A stretch of DNA of 64,000 bases from positions 14,870,213 to 14,934,212 of the forward strand of contig OZ234493.1 in NCBI GenBank assembly GCA_965153455.1, read 5' to 3'. Shown here piece by piece: positions 1 through 11,548 of this stretch. Positions within the stretch are counted from its first letter, which is position 1. Each line of letters starts with the position of its first letter. Position numbers and translations under genes: made by a program. The stretch comes from Sphagnum compactum (taxonomy: Eukaryota > Bryophyta > Sphagnopsida > Sphagnales). The notes under the pieces are model-generated. The model made no database searches and was not told the DNA's origin. It saw nothing but the letters and a program-made list of their open reading frames with translations.

Positions 1-53
1 TGGGAAGAAACTATGGGCATCAAAGGATGAGAAGCTTTGGGTCCATTACCATA

Positions 54-300
54 CATCCACAACACATAAATTCACATGTATCAATGACCTTGCTCGTAAT
101 AGGCATCCACAACACATAACTTCACTCGAACTAAGCATCCAAAACACATAACTGCCATGTAAAATGCATCCACAATACATAACTTCATTTGTGATTAACA
201 ACCACAACACATAACTTCACTTGTAACAAACATCCACAACACATAACATCACTTGTAAAAGGCATCCATAAGACATTAAAATTTGCTCATGACAAGCATT
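54..300. repeat. 32-bp tandem array, degenerate
   Basis: A unit close to catccacaacacataactt plus about 13 more variable bases recurs with starts near 54, 104, 136, 167, 198, 231 and 263. Most spacings are 31-33 bp; the first is 50. Further eroded matches (aacacataactt-like) continue to about 450. The array lies immediately downstream, in the minus-strand sense, of the readable MULE transposase relic, possibly inside one of its introns. Confidence 0.8.
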
Positions 301-529
301 GAAAACACATAACTTGGCTACACATGACATAATTTGGCATTACAAGCAACATCACCCTGTAACATGTCCACTTACACAAACCAATAACACATAACCCGAC
401 TACAAACAAGATTCCAAAACATGTAGCGCTCCCAATACATAACTTGGCAACATGAACCTACAATAGAAAATGTGGCCTTATTTACTAACAAGGACCCACA
501 GTATAGAAATATGGGAGGTGATAAATTTA

Positions 530-1930
530 CCTGAGGCTATTTATTTTTGCGTTCGCATCATCCACAATGAAGGCATTTGGATGCCAATTGCTCTTGACCA
601 TCAACAAACTTTTGTTTAATGCATCCATCTACAAGGCTAAGTCATGTTGTTTGTAACTTGATGTGATGATGTACACCACAAGGACCCCGTTACACATTCA
701 TCGAACACCATCATCATGTATAATGGAAACTGTAACAACAATGTGATATGGTTTACTTTAGGTGGTTGGTTATTACAAAGTCAGCACACAAATTATTCAC
801 GTACCTTCTTCTCGTTCAATACCCCACCATAATTACATACCTTCTTCTCATTTGTTCTGAAAGTGGCATCAATTGAAACACCACTTTCATGACCACGTTC
901 TAACATCATTTGCCATTCCATTTGTATCCCAATAGTGAAAGGCATATTACTGCCTTGAAAACCCCCTTCAACCTAAAGACCATTCTCTTGATAGAAGAAG
1001 ATTTTGTTTTTGTTCTCAATCACCCACATTCGCACACTTTGTGCATCATTTTTGTGCTTCTTGTATGTCTCTTTTGCTTACTTACGTGCCATGTTCCGAA
1101 TATCTTATTCATTCAAAAATAGGTTTCGTAATAGTTCAGCCCTATTCTCCATCATATCCTTCACCCAAACTTTGTGTTTACTCATCACTTGATAAATAGA
1201 TAGGCACAATCAAAGGTGTTCTAACACAAATGCTTGAGTCTCATTTGATACATGCAAAGAAAATGTTGACCTTAACCCAAATTTCACGATTTTGTGGATA
1301 ACAAGCCCAATTTTGTTGACATGATGGAATGTGGCATAACAATTTTTGCCAATAGTTGGGTGCTAGTATAATTGTTTCAAAATGAATGAACAATAACAAC
1401 CCTTCTTATGGCCATCACCCTAGCTCTTCATCGAAACTTGATGGGCCTTGTTCCCTTCATTAATTACCTCTTTGGTTGTTTTTGCTCTTTTCTTTCGAAT
1501 TGCCCATTCTTATGTATAGCATGGAACCATGCATATTTTCCGTACAATCAACTAGGCCATACTCATAGTGATACTTGAAACATGTCATCAAAGTTGGTAG
1601 TTGTTTAAAACAAAAACATGTGAAAGTCAATTGTTATAACCTAATACAATTGACAAGATCTCTCATTCATGTTCCATGTTTAAGAAGAAATCCTAGTTGT
1701 TCAGGAATCATGTTATTTCCCTCATGTTTTCTCAATAGCTATTGGGTTTAAGGTGTTTCAAGATTGAAGTCATTCGATGTTCTTTCCTAATGAACCTACA
1801 TTGCACACCTCCCTTGTTTTCTTCTCTGACTAGAAAATCTAAAACCTTAATCCATGGAACATGAGCCACATACAACCTTTTCCATATGGTATCTATCTCT
1901 ATATCATGCTTAGGTGTTTGTTGCAATTCA
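530..1930 (-). pseudogene. MULE-type (Mutator-like) transposase, degenerate
   Basis: Read on the minus strand from about 1930 down to 530, a broken frame gives a recognisable MULE transposase. Visible in order are a basic, zinc-finger-like N-terminal part with conserved Cys, His and Lys (about 1380-1930), DAQSVRMWVIENKNKIFFY (about 1020-1080), MPFTIGIQMEWQMMLERGHE followed by SGVSIDATFRTNEKK (841-945), FPLYMMMVFDEC (about 695-735), IITSSYKQHDL, and SNWHPNAFIVDDANAKINSL (533-592). The DAT and DDA acidic positions fit the DDE catalytic core as I know it from the family. There are several in-frame stops and at least one frameshift (near 690), so it cannot be active. The readable part ends at AG|GTAAAT, a possible splice donor. 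The C-terminal part is outside the window or too eroded to see. Open frames on the plus strand here (910-1192) are antisense shadows. Confidence 0.8.
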
Positions 1931-2600
1931 ACTTGTCAACACAAATCCCTAAAAGTAAAAGGACTCAAGGGTGGTGGCATTACACCGCACCCTACTTTGT
2001 CCACCCCTACCTCCTCCATCCAGAATGCACCTTTTAATCATTCAAAAAAACACAAAACCATATCAATTTTGACAATGCACTATTGTTGGTGCTAGACACA
2101 GTGGAAAGAAACCTAACATACCATATGAATTAACGTTGCCACAATCTAAACCCATATAATGGTGCACTTACCAAGACCATAAAAACAAACTTTGAATTGT
2201 AAGCCAAGTATGCAGATGATCTAGATTCCAACTTCTTGCCAATTCAAAGGTACTTCAACCCTACAGCCTAAACTGATCCCACTTCTAAAACCAATCTGCA
2301 ATTGTGTGCCAAGTGGGCACTTGCTCTAGATTCCATTTTAGTGATAATTGAAAGGTACTTCAGACCTGGTTCAAACATTAATCCCACTTCTTCAACTAAC
2401 ATGCAACAAACAACATTCTTCCCATTCTAGCTTGATTCTTGCAACATTTCGAACCGTCGACTTGTAATAGGCAATTTGTAATAGGCAACTATGTCTTGCT
2501 TGTGCTTCTAGCTTGCCACGTTTTGAAAAATGGGTTTATAGGCCATTGTAACCTGGTCTCAATTGTGTAGGAAGGCATGAAACTTAGGACCAGCATTTTT
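1931..2600. other. No gene recognised
   Basis: Non-coding, moderately AT-rich sequence. Two imperfect direct copies of a roughly 110-bp segment can be seen (about 2185-2280 and 2285-2400, both containing ttg-taagccaagt/gtgccaagtg and a-ggtacttca). No domain could be read on either strand. Confidence 0.4.
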
Positions 2601-2614
2601 TTTATGATTTGCAA

Positions 2615-2865
2615 TCTAGCCAAAATGGCAAGATCATCTAGAAGATAATTTAACCAAATCTAGCTACCAACTAGATATGAAAATAGACAAAACAAGAATC
2701 CACCTTTTTTCTTGGCAACCTAGTACTTATGATAAAAATATGGCGATTTGGAATATTTTACCTTCAAAATCTAGCAAATTAATGGCATTATTTTGTGAAA
2801 ATTTCTTTGAAAGGTCGAAATTTTAGTTTTTGGTCAAAATTTGCCATTGAAAAAACCTTTGAATG
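2615..2865 (+). repeat. Dispersed repeat F, copy 1
   Basis: This segment aligns with 37965-38230 in the same orientation: gatcatc-agaa-ataattta, ccaaat-t-gctac, tagatatgaaa-tagaa, then a shared aaggtcgaaattt block near the end. A short piece recurs at 52035-52095, and weaker matches occur near 8920 and 54770. No coding potential is visible. It is probably part of an old non-autonomous element. Confidence 0.65.
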
Positions 2866-4430
2866 GGATGTAAAGGATCTCTTTCTAATTAGGGTTTGGA
2901 ATGGGAAAACATCAATTCCCTTCATTTAGTGATACAATGTAGGTTATGTGTGACATTGTAACTTATACTCACACTTGCATGCAACACTTGAACATTCTTC
3001 CTATATGGATCCTATTATAGGTAGGCATTTATTTCAAAAAGAGGTGGATTGCATCAACAATCGCATTTGGGAAATTTTCAAGCACATAGGTGATTCACTG
3101 GAAGTAGAAGATGATGGTTTGAAAATGATCTTTTTTACACTCTTCCCAGTAGTCCTTCCAAACCCATTTTTGCAGAGTTGAAAAAGCGTTTGGTTGTTGA
3201 ACGTTGTAGGAGGCATTCATGCATTTTGTTGGATAAACATTTGCAAATTTGTGATCAAGTTTTGTATCCTTAGCCTTGTTGGCCTCATCGTCCACCTCAA
3301 TTGATTTTGAAGTATGTGGACCAAAACCAGGTTAGGTTATCACAAATGCATATTTTGTATGTTGTTGTTCCTTCGAGGGCAACAATGCAGCCAGCTGTAG
3401 CAAGCACATCTACCATTAATGTGTTAGTTACACCAAACGTGTCGTCGTCTGTGCAAGTTTTCACTCCCACAACATGTTTTTTCATTTCACTTGTTTTCGT
3501 ACGTTAATGATGTTATAGTCATTAAGGAGCTTGTCTCCACATAACAAATGAAATATTAGTAGTTTTAATGTTATTTTACATATTCCATGAGGTGAAAGCA
3601 TGGCTAGCATGGCCTTACTTCTAGTCTTAAGGTGCCCTTTGGAGGTGTCAATTTGGGTGGAAGACATTGTTGAGTGGGGAGCTTGGGTTGGGCAACATAT
3701 GTGTTAATAACTAACGCAGGTGTTCTAAGATGAGTTCAACGAGAACAAAATTCCCTTGTGGAACAAGAGGGAAGAACTTGTGTTTTCTTTTATTTATATT
3801 ACAAAAACAAACTCCAAAAATGTGACCTATCTTGTTTTGAGTTTGTTGGAATTTGAAGTTAGAGTTATAAAAAAAGTTATGACATGGACAATTGGCTTAT
3901 GGCCACCCAACGTTCATAACGATGTTTTTTTTTTTTCAATGTTGATGATGTTGTAATCATTAATGTTTGATTGCATGTTTGTTTGATTATTTCATGTCAT
4001 TGGGGTTTGAACATATGGATTCAATTGCATTTGCAGGTTGGCAGTCATCATTCCTACGACCCAAGAAACCACTCCAATTCTCCGAATAACTAGATCTCGA
4101 TCAACATTAAGGTATGTAGAATGAAACTCCAATATGTGCTTCCTGTCTATAACTTGGCCCTTTGACTTGGTCTTGTAGGTGTTAATTACTATTGGTTTTT
4201 TGTATTCTTTTTCATTTATGAGTCAACATGGGTGTTGGTCATTTCAAGCATGTTGCCTAATGGTCATTGTAGGCCACTCAATAGAACAATTGCCCATCGC
4301 AAGGAAAAAACCAAACTCAGTCCAAGAGGACCCAAGGGGCTTGAATTGCAGTCATGACATCCTTGTAGAACAACGAGCCAAGGAACAAGTGCATAGTGGG
4401 CAAGATTGATTACATATCAGTTTTTGACAT
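2866..4430. other. Unrecognised sequence with short open frames
   Basis: Short open frames occur on the plus strand (2975-3181, 3301-3507, 4179-4409). None shows a motif I recognise, and they are interrupted by stops. Adjacent plus-strand frames near 3180-3330 may join by a frameshift (Cys/Arg/His-rich reading), which would suit a decayed transposon ORF, but this is not established. The base use does not differ from the surroundings. Confidence 0.3.
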
Positions 4431-6430
4431 GCCAGGATGACTATAGGTCATAAGCTATACATTTCAAAAATTAGATTTTGGGAATGTAAGGAATGGATGA
4501 TTTGCCCTAACCATATTTGGAAAAGCTTTGTAGGACACTTGACTTGACCTATTTAAAATTCAGCAATATAAATATGTAATATATATGATGTACATAGTGG
4601 ACCTACTATTTGTTACAAAAAACTTTCACAAACATAACAACGTTGGAACCATGTGGCATTTATGCATTCTCAAACTATAAATGATTAGATTGACCTTGGG
4701 AGCTTGTCAATGCTCAATCAATAGGAGAGGATGGATGTGACAATAACATTGACATATTTTCTACACTAGAACCTCATAGATTTTTGGTGACCCTAAACCC
4801 GTTGCTTGTTCCATCCTCATCAGTAGTTGTTTTTTGTTGGGTTGTGATGTCAATTGTTGTCATTTCTTTAGTGCTACTAGATGTTACAACATCTAACACA
4901 TCCACTCTTTCAAGGTCCAGGATTGTAAAGGTAGGTATTTGTTTCTAAATATAGTAATTACAACAACTTTGCTCATTATTTTAAGATTATTATAAAATTT
5001 TGAAATAAAAATCTTAATTATAGGACATAACTTTTCAATTAGGATACAATTTATTATTATTATTATTAAAACATAAATGTCAGAAATACAGTAGTTATTT
5101 TTTATGATTGGGAACTATCATTTTAATTAATGTGAAAATTTATGTTGTAATATTATTTATTCATTTTACATAAATAATAATAAATAATAAGTAAAATAAT
5201 TTATTATAATTATTTTAAATTTTGAGTAAAATTATTCTAAAATTTTATGATTTAGTAACAATTATATATTGTAAGTACATAATTAAATAATCTAGTATAC
5301 TAGAATGTAGTTCTTACAATTATAAAAATTAAATTAATTTATTTAATTATAGTGGAAATATTTTAATTAAAAAAATATTTAAATTTAAAATTATGAATAA
5401 TGAAGTTGAATTATAAATTATGTGTATATTATAATTAAAGTATAAGTAAAGTAATTATTATTAGTTTATAATAATAATATATTAATTACAATAATTTTAT
5501 TGTTATTAAAAATATTAAAATATTCAATATACTAGTCTATGTTGGAATATATTTTATTTATTTGAAATTACAAGTAATTTAATGTAATGAATTTAATATA
5601 ATTATAATAATCATATCAATGACTTTAATTGCAATGAAAATATTAGGAATATTAAGTTTAATCATAAATCAAATTATTATTTTAATTGATGTATATAGAC
5701 ATATGTTGATTGCGACTAAACACCACTTCACTTGTGATTAATGTGACTTTAAATGGTTACTCTTGGATGATAAATCCAACCCATATATAGATGTAAACCA
5801 ATTTAGTTGTAGACCAGTCACAAGTTAGTAGTAGGTGATTTGGTTGATGTTAGCATGATGTCACATTAGTCGTAGAGGGCAAAAATTTGTTGCAAAAACC
5901 AAATAGTTGCAAATAGTTGTAAATGCGTTGGTCACATATTGACCTTTTTCTTCTAATGCATGTCATGTAAGTTTTCATTGTCTAGTTGGCTTAATTAAGC
6001 TTGAATGACTAGCTATCGAATTAAAAAACCCTTTGTGGTTTTGAATCCCAAATGCTAATGTTTATATACATTGGACATGGGCCATGCGAAGACATGGCAT
6101 GTGATGGGATGGGCAGGGGGTGATGGAGGTTATGCAGGGTGGGGATGTAACGTGCCAACATGGCATTTATGCAAACAACGTAAGGGGTTATGGGCGGGCG
6201 GGTCATGGGTTATGGGGTGTTGCCGACGTCATGGATGTGCTGGCGATACTTTTGTACCAGACGCATTCATTTCCTTTGGCCTGTTTAAAATCCTCTGTGA
6301 TAATGACTTTAAAAAATGGTGTTTCTTACTAGAACGGATGATTACCAAAAACAATACCAAAAAACAAATTGTGACTAAACTGAGCATGTGATTATAAAAG
6401 GGTTTATTGTCCCAGTAATGTACAAAATTA
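4431..6430. other. AT-rich gene-free stretch
   Basis: From about 4950 to 5700 the sequence is extremely AT-rich, with runs of att/taa and almost no G or C. From 5700 to 6430 composition is more balanced, with a G-rich patch (about 6080-6240, ggg/atgg-rich). No gene, RNA gene or recognisable element was seen. Confidence 0.5.
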
Positions 6431-7946
6431 AGAGCATCTCCATCAGTGCTCAGTATGCCACTTTGGATAATAAAACTACATGTCTAAGTTTAGTTATTTT
6501 TCTTTTTGCAACCTCACTAATAAAACTGTAACTGGAACTGCATATATGTGGGATCTACTAATAGCAGACCACCTGGACCAATCATTATGATCGACCAATC
6601 AAAAATACTGAACTGCAATCAGATCCAATTTATTACAGTCTTTTTTGGAGGTGCACAACTGTGTTGTGCTGTAACCAAAAGAAAAGGGAAAGGTCAAATA
6701 ACGACTCGACCCCTCTGTTGAGTTCACTCTGACAGAAATATGAATGGGTGTTCGTCTGTTAAACAAACAACATGACAATTACGCTAATCTAAGTCCAGAG
6801 CTTCTGTCTTCTAGTCCTACTAAACCCTAATGAGATGCACACATCACCGATGCAAAAGCCCTTTCACTGAACTTCCTCAGACACAGCTTCTACTCATGCA
6901 AATCAACAAGACAGAATTTCAGAGATCAAAATTCATAGCTCATAATTTACAGAATTTCCCCGACAGCACAAGCTTCCCCACTCCAGTGTGCTCATCAAAA
7001 ATCATGTATCCTACTCAACTAAGTCGCTGGCATAGCGGAAAGTTTCAGCAACACAACCAAGTTCTCTACAAAAAAAACAGACATACAGAGCGATACGTCT
7101 ATATTCTTCTAAGTTCATCTGACCTCTTCAGCTCTACCTCGGCCTCCTTAAGCAATGATCAGCCAGGATCCAGAAACAACTACTGAGCTCAAAACGCTCT
7201 CCAAAAATCAGACCTCTCAGTCTATCTATCCTAATGCAACTCTCTCCTCATCTCCCACATACTATCCTACACTTCCACTGCATTTCTTTCCACCTGTTCT
7301 TCCACTCACGACACTAAACCCAAAAACACAAAAGAAAACTCCTCTAGTTCTCCTCAACCTCTAGCTATCCTCCAAGCTTCTCTGCTTGCTCTTCCTCAAA
7401 TGCTCTTTTCTTTTTCTGTCTATTTGCCTATCTTTTTCATCTCCAGTGCTGATCTACATATCTCTCACAAAAACCAGCCACCCCTTCTAGACCTGCAGCT
7501 CCTCCTCTTATTAGCTTTCTTCTTAGCTTCAATCACAAGCTTCCCTTCTCCCTTACTCAGCTGCCGCCGTTCCTTCCACTTCGGCTCATCAATGCAGCTC
7601 CACTCCTTACCAGCATTCGCGCCGCCTCCTTCCTGTACAACATCTCACACACACCGAGAGAGAGACCTCCCCATGCACTTCCATGCAGCAGTAATGGAGA
7701 GACTGCCGCAGCAAAAATGACGGCTAATAAAGCAAAATTAAACCTCAGAAGCAGGTAGTGTTCACACTGGTGTGTTGACCTATTGTTTGGTCAGAGTGCC
7801 TTTTACCAACCACGCCAAGCTGCACGAATTTGGACCAGAAAAACCAATTTCCTGAGCTAAACTGGCACATTTTGACTTTTTCACAATAAATTTTGCTCTC
7901 TGGAGTCACATACTGAGAACCCGTGGAGAACCCGTGGAGATGCTCT
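6431..7946. mobile_element. Non-autonomous DNA transposon with TIRs (about 1.5 kb)
   Basis: The left end reads agagcatctccatcagtg followed by ctcagtatg. The reverse complement of the right end reads agagcatctcca, then an 11-12 bp tandemly doubled piece (cgggttctcca), then ctcagtatg. The ends therefore form terminal inverted repeats with the widespread plant motif GAGCATCTCCA. The interior is less AT-rich than the flanks, pyrimidine-rich on the plus strand, and has only short unrecognised open frames (6830-7186 and 7400-7720), so no transposase is encoded. I could not find a convincing target-site duplication, so the superfamily (hAT or PIF-like) is open. Confidence 0.55.
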
Positions 7947-7948
7947 AC

Positions 7949-8125
7949 GCCTGGATAAAATGAATGCAGGAGTCTTTTTTTAATGGAGAAGAGTGTAAAC
8001 TGTAGACCACAAAACCAAGCCTGGATAAAAACATTGAACTTGCAGGGGTCTTTTTAATGGACCGGAGAGTAAACCACAAAACTAAGCCTGGATAAAAAGA
8101 ATGAACTTGTAGGAGTGTTTATATA
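7949..8125. repeat. 67-70 bp minisatellite, about 2.6 copies
   Basis: The phrase gcctggataaaa starts at 7949, 8019 and 8086, each followed by gaa-tgcaggagtctttttt-aatgg and aaaccacaaaa-aagcctgg. The array abuts the right end of the TIR element, so it may belong to that element's insertion site or to a neighbouring element. Confidence 0.75.
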
Positions 8126-8154
8126 TGGCTTGAAGAGGAGGAAGCATCAATTAC

Positions 8155-8345
8155 TTTACCTTCAGGTCAGTTTCGTCATTAAATAATCCTCAAAATAATG
8201 AAATGAAATTTTGTGAAAATATGAAGATGTGTTGAAAATCATCATAATTTTCATAGGCTGAATAATTACAGTACTCATATCACAATATTATAGTAGATGA
8301 GGAAAATATATATAATTTCAAAATTTAAAAACGAATTCACTTTTT
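8155..8345 (+). repeat. Dispersed repeat G, copy 1
   Basis: About 190 bp starting at ggtcagtttcgtcattaaat and ending at aaaacgaattcac-ttttgaaaa is closely similar to the reverse complement of 53540-53745. No coding content is visible. Confidence 0.8.
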
Positions 8346-9475
8346 GAAAAAAATAATCATTTTGTCAATGTTGAGGCTGACCCTAGGCTACAGTAGGTCG
8401 GTGGCAATGATATTTTTTTTGGTGGTGAGTTTTCACCATTTTGTGAAAAATATTTTTTCAAAATATTTTTTGTCACAAACTCTCTGTTTTAAAAAAAAAT
8501 CACAAAAGAAAAACTTTAAGAATAAAATTGCTAGAAACCACCACAATTGCCTACAATATAAAAGGGTGCTTATCACTGCTTAAGATTTTTTTATTTTCAC
8601 ATTTTGAATAATGCCAAATTTGGCTAAATATGCTTATGGACCAATGCCTCTTGAGAAACATCGCAAAATTGAAAAACAAAACACTGGTTCAGCCCCAAAA
8701 GCTAGTCTGAAGCAGCTTTGTTTTTAATGGTGAAATTTTGCCAAAAAGAGAAATTAAAGATCACATTTAAAAAAAAAAAGCTGATTTTGGAAGTTTCAGT
8801 CGCCAGAAGTGGGGGAAAGAAAAATAAAATAAAAATCACCAGACTCTTATATTTGGCTCTCATTGTGTACCCAAACAAATAAAAGGATGATTAAAGATTT
8901 GTATTTTATTTCTGGTTTATAGCCAGATTTGGCTAAATATTATTTTGATGTTGCCACTTTTTCTTCATGTTCCAAATTTCAGGGTTTTCTTTTTCGAATT
9001 TCTGCACTGTGGCGATTAAATTTTTGGAAAATTTTGAAAATTTTCGTTTTTTCTAGTGTGGAGTCGAAAAAAATTCACCAAACTTTTGAATTGGAAAAGA
9101 AAAAACCCTTCTTCCCATGGATGATCACCACTTTGGCTATAGCCAAAAATTCCTGGAAAAAACACTGCCTCAGACAGCTCTGTCCTTCCTGTCACTTACC
9201 ACACACATAAAAATTTCTAACTTAGTCGAAATCCCGTAGCTGGAGGAATAGGAGCTTGAAATCCCTATGGAAAGGGGGTATGAGTTGAAAATCCCTGTGA
9301 GATAATCGTAGGGATTCTAAGCTTTTCCTCCTAGGGATTCTAACTTCCCCTCCTTTTGGCCAAGCATAATATTTCCTGCATCTTAGGTTGAAAATTTACA
9401 AAATCACCTCCCTATTATCATACTCATTGAGCAATATCCTACAATACCAAAAGTGTGCCCCAAAAGCAACAGAAG
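8346..9475. other. Non-coding; diverged piece of repeat B
   Basis: AT-rich sequence with several variants of agatttggctaaatat. Around 9040-9110, ttctagtgtgga followed by caaacttttgaattgg resembles the end of repeat B (18180-18260 and 49170-49255). This suggests that the truncated module A copy just downstream once belonged to a full unit. Short open frames here (8344-8583, 8929-9210) show no motif. Confidence 0.4.
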
Positions 9476-9480
9476 ATACC

Positions 9481-9711
9481 GGAGGAGTTTTATCAACTTT
9501 TTGCCAGTCGCACTAAGAGCACGAGACTGAGGAAAACCAGGATCAAAACTTCCGCATGTGGATCATAAAGGAAAACCAGGATCAGAACTTCCGCATGTGG
9601 ATCATAAACGAACTGCGGGCTTGGATTCAGCAGCTGGAGCTCATGGCTGGAGATGGTCGCCGGTCCCATGAGTCGAGGAGGACGTGATCCCCAGCTGGGT
9701 GGAGACTTCAT
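9481..9711 (-). pseudogene. Module A ORF, copy 4, truncated
   Basis: This is the fourth copy of the small repeated protein gene (compare 18590-18926, 36469-37143 and 50418-51058). The start MKSPPS and the segment AEVLILVFLSLVLLVRLA are recognisable. A 39-bp in-frame tandem duplication (about 9532-9609) repeats YDPHAEVLILVFL. Just after RLAK a short indel brings a stop codon, and all similarity ends near 9480, so the C-terminal half and the second exon are missing. It is certainly a relic. Confidence 0.75.
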
Positions 9712-9949
9712 AATCAATTTGTGAACAGCAGCAGATGATCGGCAGTAGTGCTGCAGCTCCTCCCCTCCTCCTTCAGCTCCTCCTGCTACAGCAAACAAAG
9801 CCCACTGGTATAGACGTCGTTGTAGCCACAAACGAAGCCTTGAAGATGATGAAAAAGAAGTTCAGGAGGGACAGCAGCGATGAAATAATGTGCAGGGGAA
9901 GAAGCAAGTGAATCAAGAGCCAAACTGCAAAGGAGCTAGAATGAAGTCA

Positions 9950-10075
9950 AGCATGTACAGATTTACATATTATGTATCGGAGTCGTGATAGGATGCTTGC
10001 CGATTCTTGCACACCATATATTATGTTGTAGGGAGTTGGAGCAGGAATAAAGTGAAAATGTTATTTTCAGGGAGC
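9950..10075. repeat. Inverted copy of the module A 5' flank
   Basis: The stretch tacagatttacatattatg through gcaggaataaagtgaaaat is the reverse complement of the 5' flank of copy 2 (about 37710-37815), including the atattatgttg and cgggaataaa-type blocks. In copies 2 and 3 that flank lies in the opposite orientation relative to the ORF. Here it is flipped, as if one arm of a larger inverted repeat survived or the flank was inverted. Confidence 0.65.
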
Positions 10076-10094
10076 TAGCCACTAGTCCTACTGT

Positions 10095-10982
10095 GTGTAG
10101 CTGCAAAACTTGAAGACGGGACATTGGTCCGGATATTGGTCACTGTAGCAAGTCTGTTGTCATTTGTTAGTCGAGGATTCCTCCGTGTCAAGATCATGTA
10201 ATGAGAGAGTTTGGTGCTCTCTTGCACCCCGCACCTGTACCCAACAAGACTCGCTATAGCTGTGCATCCCAGTTCTCCTCATGCCTAGGTACTGCTGCAA
10301 TCACTGTTAATCCACGTTTGATCATCTTGATTAACCTTTTTCCCATCCCATTGAGATGTGAAGGTGATGTGTGTTGGTGTGTGATTCCATAGCTATCACA
10401 CAAAGGAGAAAATTCCCCAGCCCACTCAGAGCCATATTAATCAACACATACTTGGGAACCCCAAACCAACATATGATCTCTGACTCAAAAAGCCTGCAGC
10501 AGCAGTTACACCATGATCTACCACCACCTTAGCTTATGCCCATTTAGAGTAGTGATCCACCACCACTAAAACATATTTATTCCCTTTCCTAGTTTCTTGC
10601 GACGGGTGTCCAAGGCCACCCTGGAAAAGAATTCACATATTGGAATGCTGTGAAGCTCCCCCATACTGGACGGCATAATGCCTGTGTGCTTAACCAACTG
10701 ACATTGCTTGTAGCTCTGTACCACTTCACGCACAGTCTCACTTCTATTATGCCAAAAATATCATATTTTGATTTCATCCAAAGTGTGTTTCTCATTTAAA
10801 TGGCCAAGTTCAACATGCATGTTCTCCACCAACCGCCTTCTCTGTTCAAGCTTGGGCACAGACAGGCATTTGTAGTACAATTCAGCCTCCTGCCAGTAAT
10901 AATTTAGTGTCCTCCTCCTGATGTGCTCCTTCTCCAACTCTTCATAAATAGAAGGAATTTCTCTAGAGTTCAACATGGCCAT
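10095..10982 (-). pseudogene. Ty3/gypsy integrase, degenerate
   Basis: On the minus strand, continuing the pol relic, the N-terminal zinc-binding part is visible (HVELGHLNEKHTLDEIKI, about 10770-10830), then VVVDHYSKWA (about 10550) of the core, a GSEWAGEF-like block (about 10430), HTSPSHLNGMG (about 10350) and a C-terminal GYRCGVQESTKLS-type stretch (about 10230), fading near 10095. Several stops and frameshifts separate the blocks. No chromodomain could be seen. In an intact element this enzyme would join the retrotransposon cDNA to host DNA. Confidence 0.8.
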
Positions 10983-11548
10983 CCAGCGTCCTGGTTAGCC
11001 TCCTGGTTTCTTTATCCTTAGTTTTGTGAGGAACATCAATGGCAGCCTGCCCCGTGGTCTCACCAACCTCCATCTGTGCTTCCCTCACTAATTGCCACTG
11101 CATTTCCTTGTCCATCCACAACTGACCGGTTGCATTCCAATCCTTCTGATCTTCTTCCCATCATTGTTCTACTGCTTTACAACTTTAGTTTCAGCTTCTT
11201 CTCTCCAAGCCACCTCAGCTTCAATGTGCCACCCTTAGAACTGAGGTTAAAGATATTTGGAATATTTGTTCTTCTTCATCACAAAGTCTGATGATTCGCC
11301 ACAAAGCAACAATTTACATGCAGCCACTTGTTGCAATTATTTAATGTCAAGTCATCACATCTCATCCCTCTCCATTCTTCTTCCCTTCCTACTGTGAAGA
11401 AAGTCATCACCTTCATATCTGGTATTTCAACTTGAAAGTCCTAATCCTCCTCAGGCATACCAACAAGATTCCTACTCTAATTGTCAACATGTAGGGTGCC
11501 TCCTATCTTGTGGATGATCTTGAAACTAAAGTCTTGGAGCATATCCAC
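10983..11548 (-). pseudogene. Gypsy pol linker between RNase H and integrase, eroded
   Basis: This stretch lies between the readable RNase H and integrase parts on the same strand. It has no clean frame, and only isolated pol-like fragments can be imagined. It is annotated as part of the same element by position. Confidence 0.4.

Noticed and set aside
54-300. Regularly spaced repeats resembling a CRISPR array
   Set aside because: The 31-33 bp period is the whole unit, without a constant-repeat and variable-spacer structure, and the sequence is plant nuclear. It is a degenerate tandem repeat.
910-1192. Plus-strand open frames of 60-70 aa
   Set aside because: They are antisense to the MULE transposase relic on the minus strand, which gives a clear protein-family reading.
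6071-6391. Plus-strand 106-aa open frame, Gly/Trp/Met-rich
   Set aside because: It arises from a ggg/atgg-rich low-complexity patch. Frames on both strands are open and there is no motif.
6830-7720. Open frames within the TIR element as possible transposase exons
   Set aside because: No DDE motifs or domain signatures. The pyrimidine-rich base composition alone explains the lack of stops.
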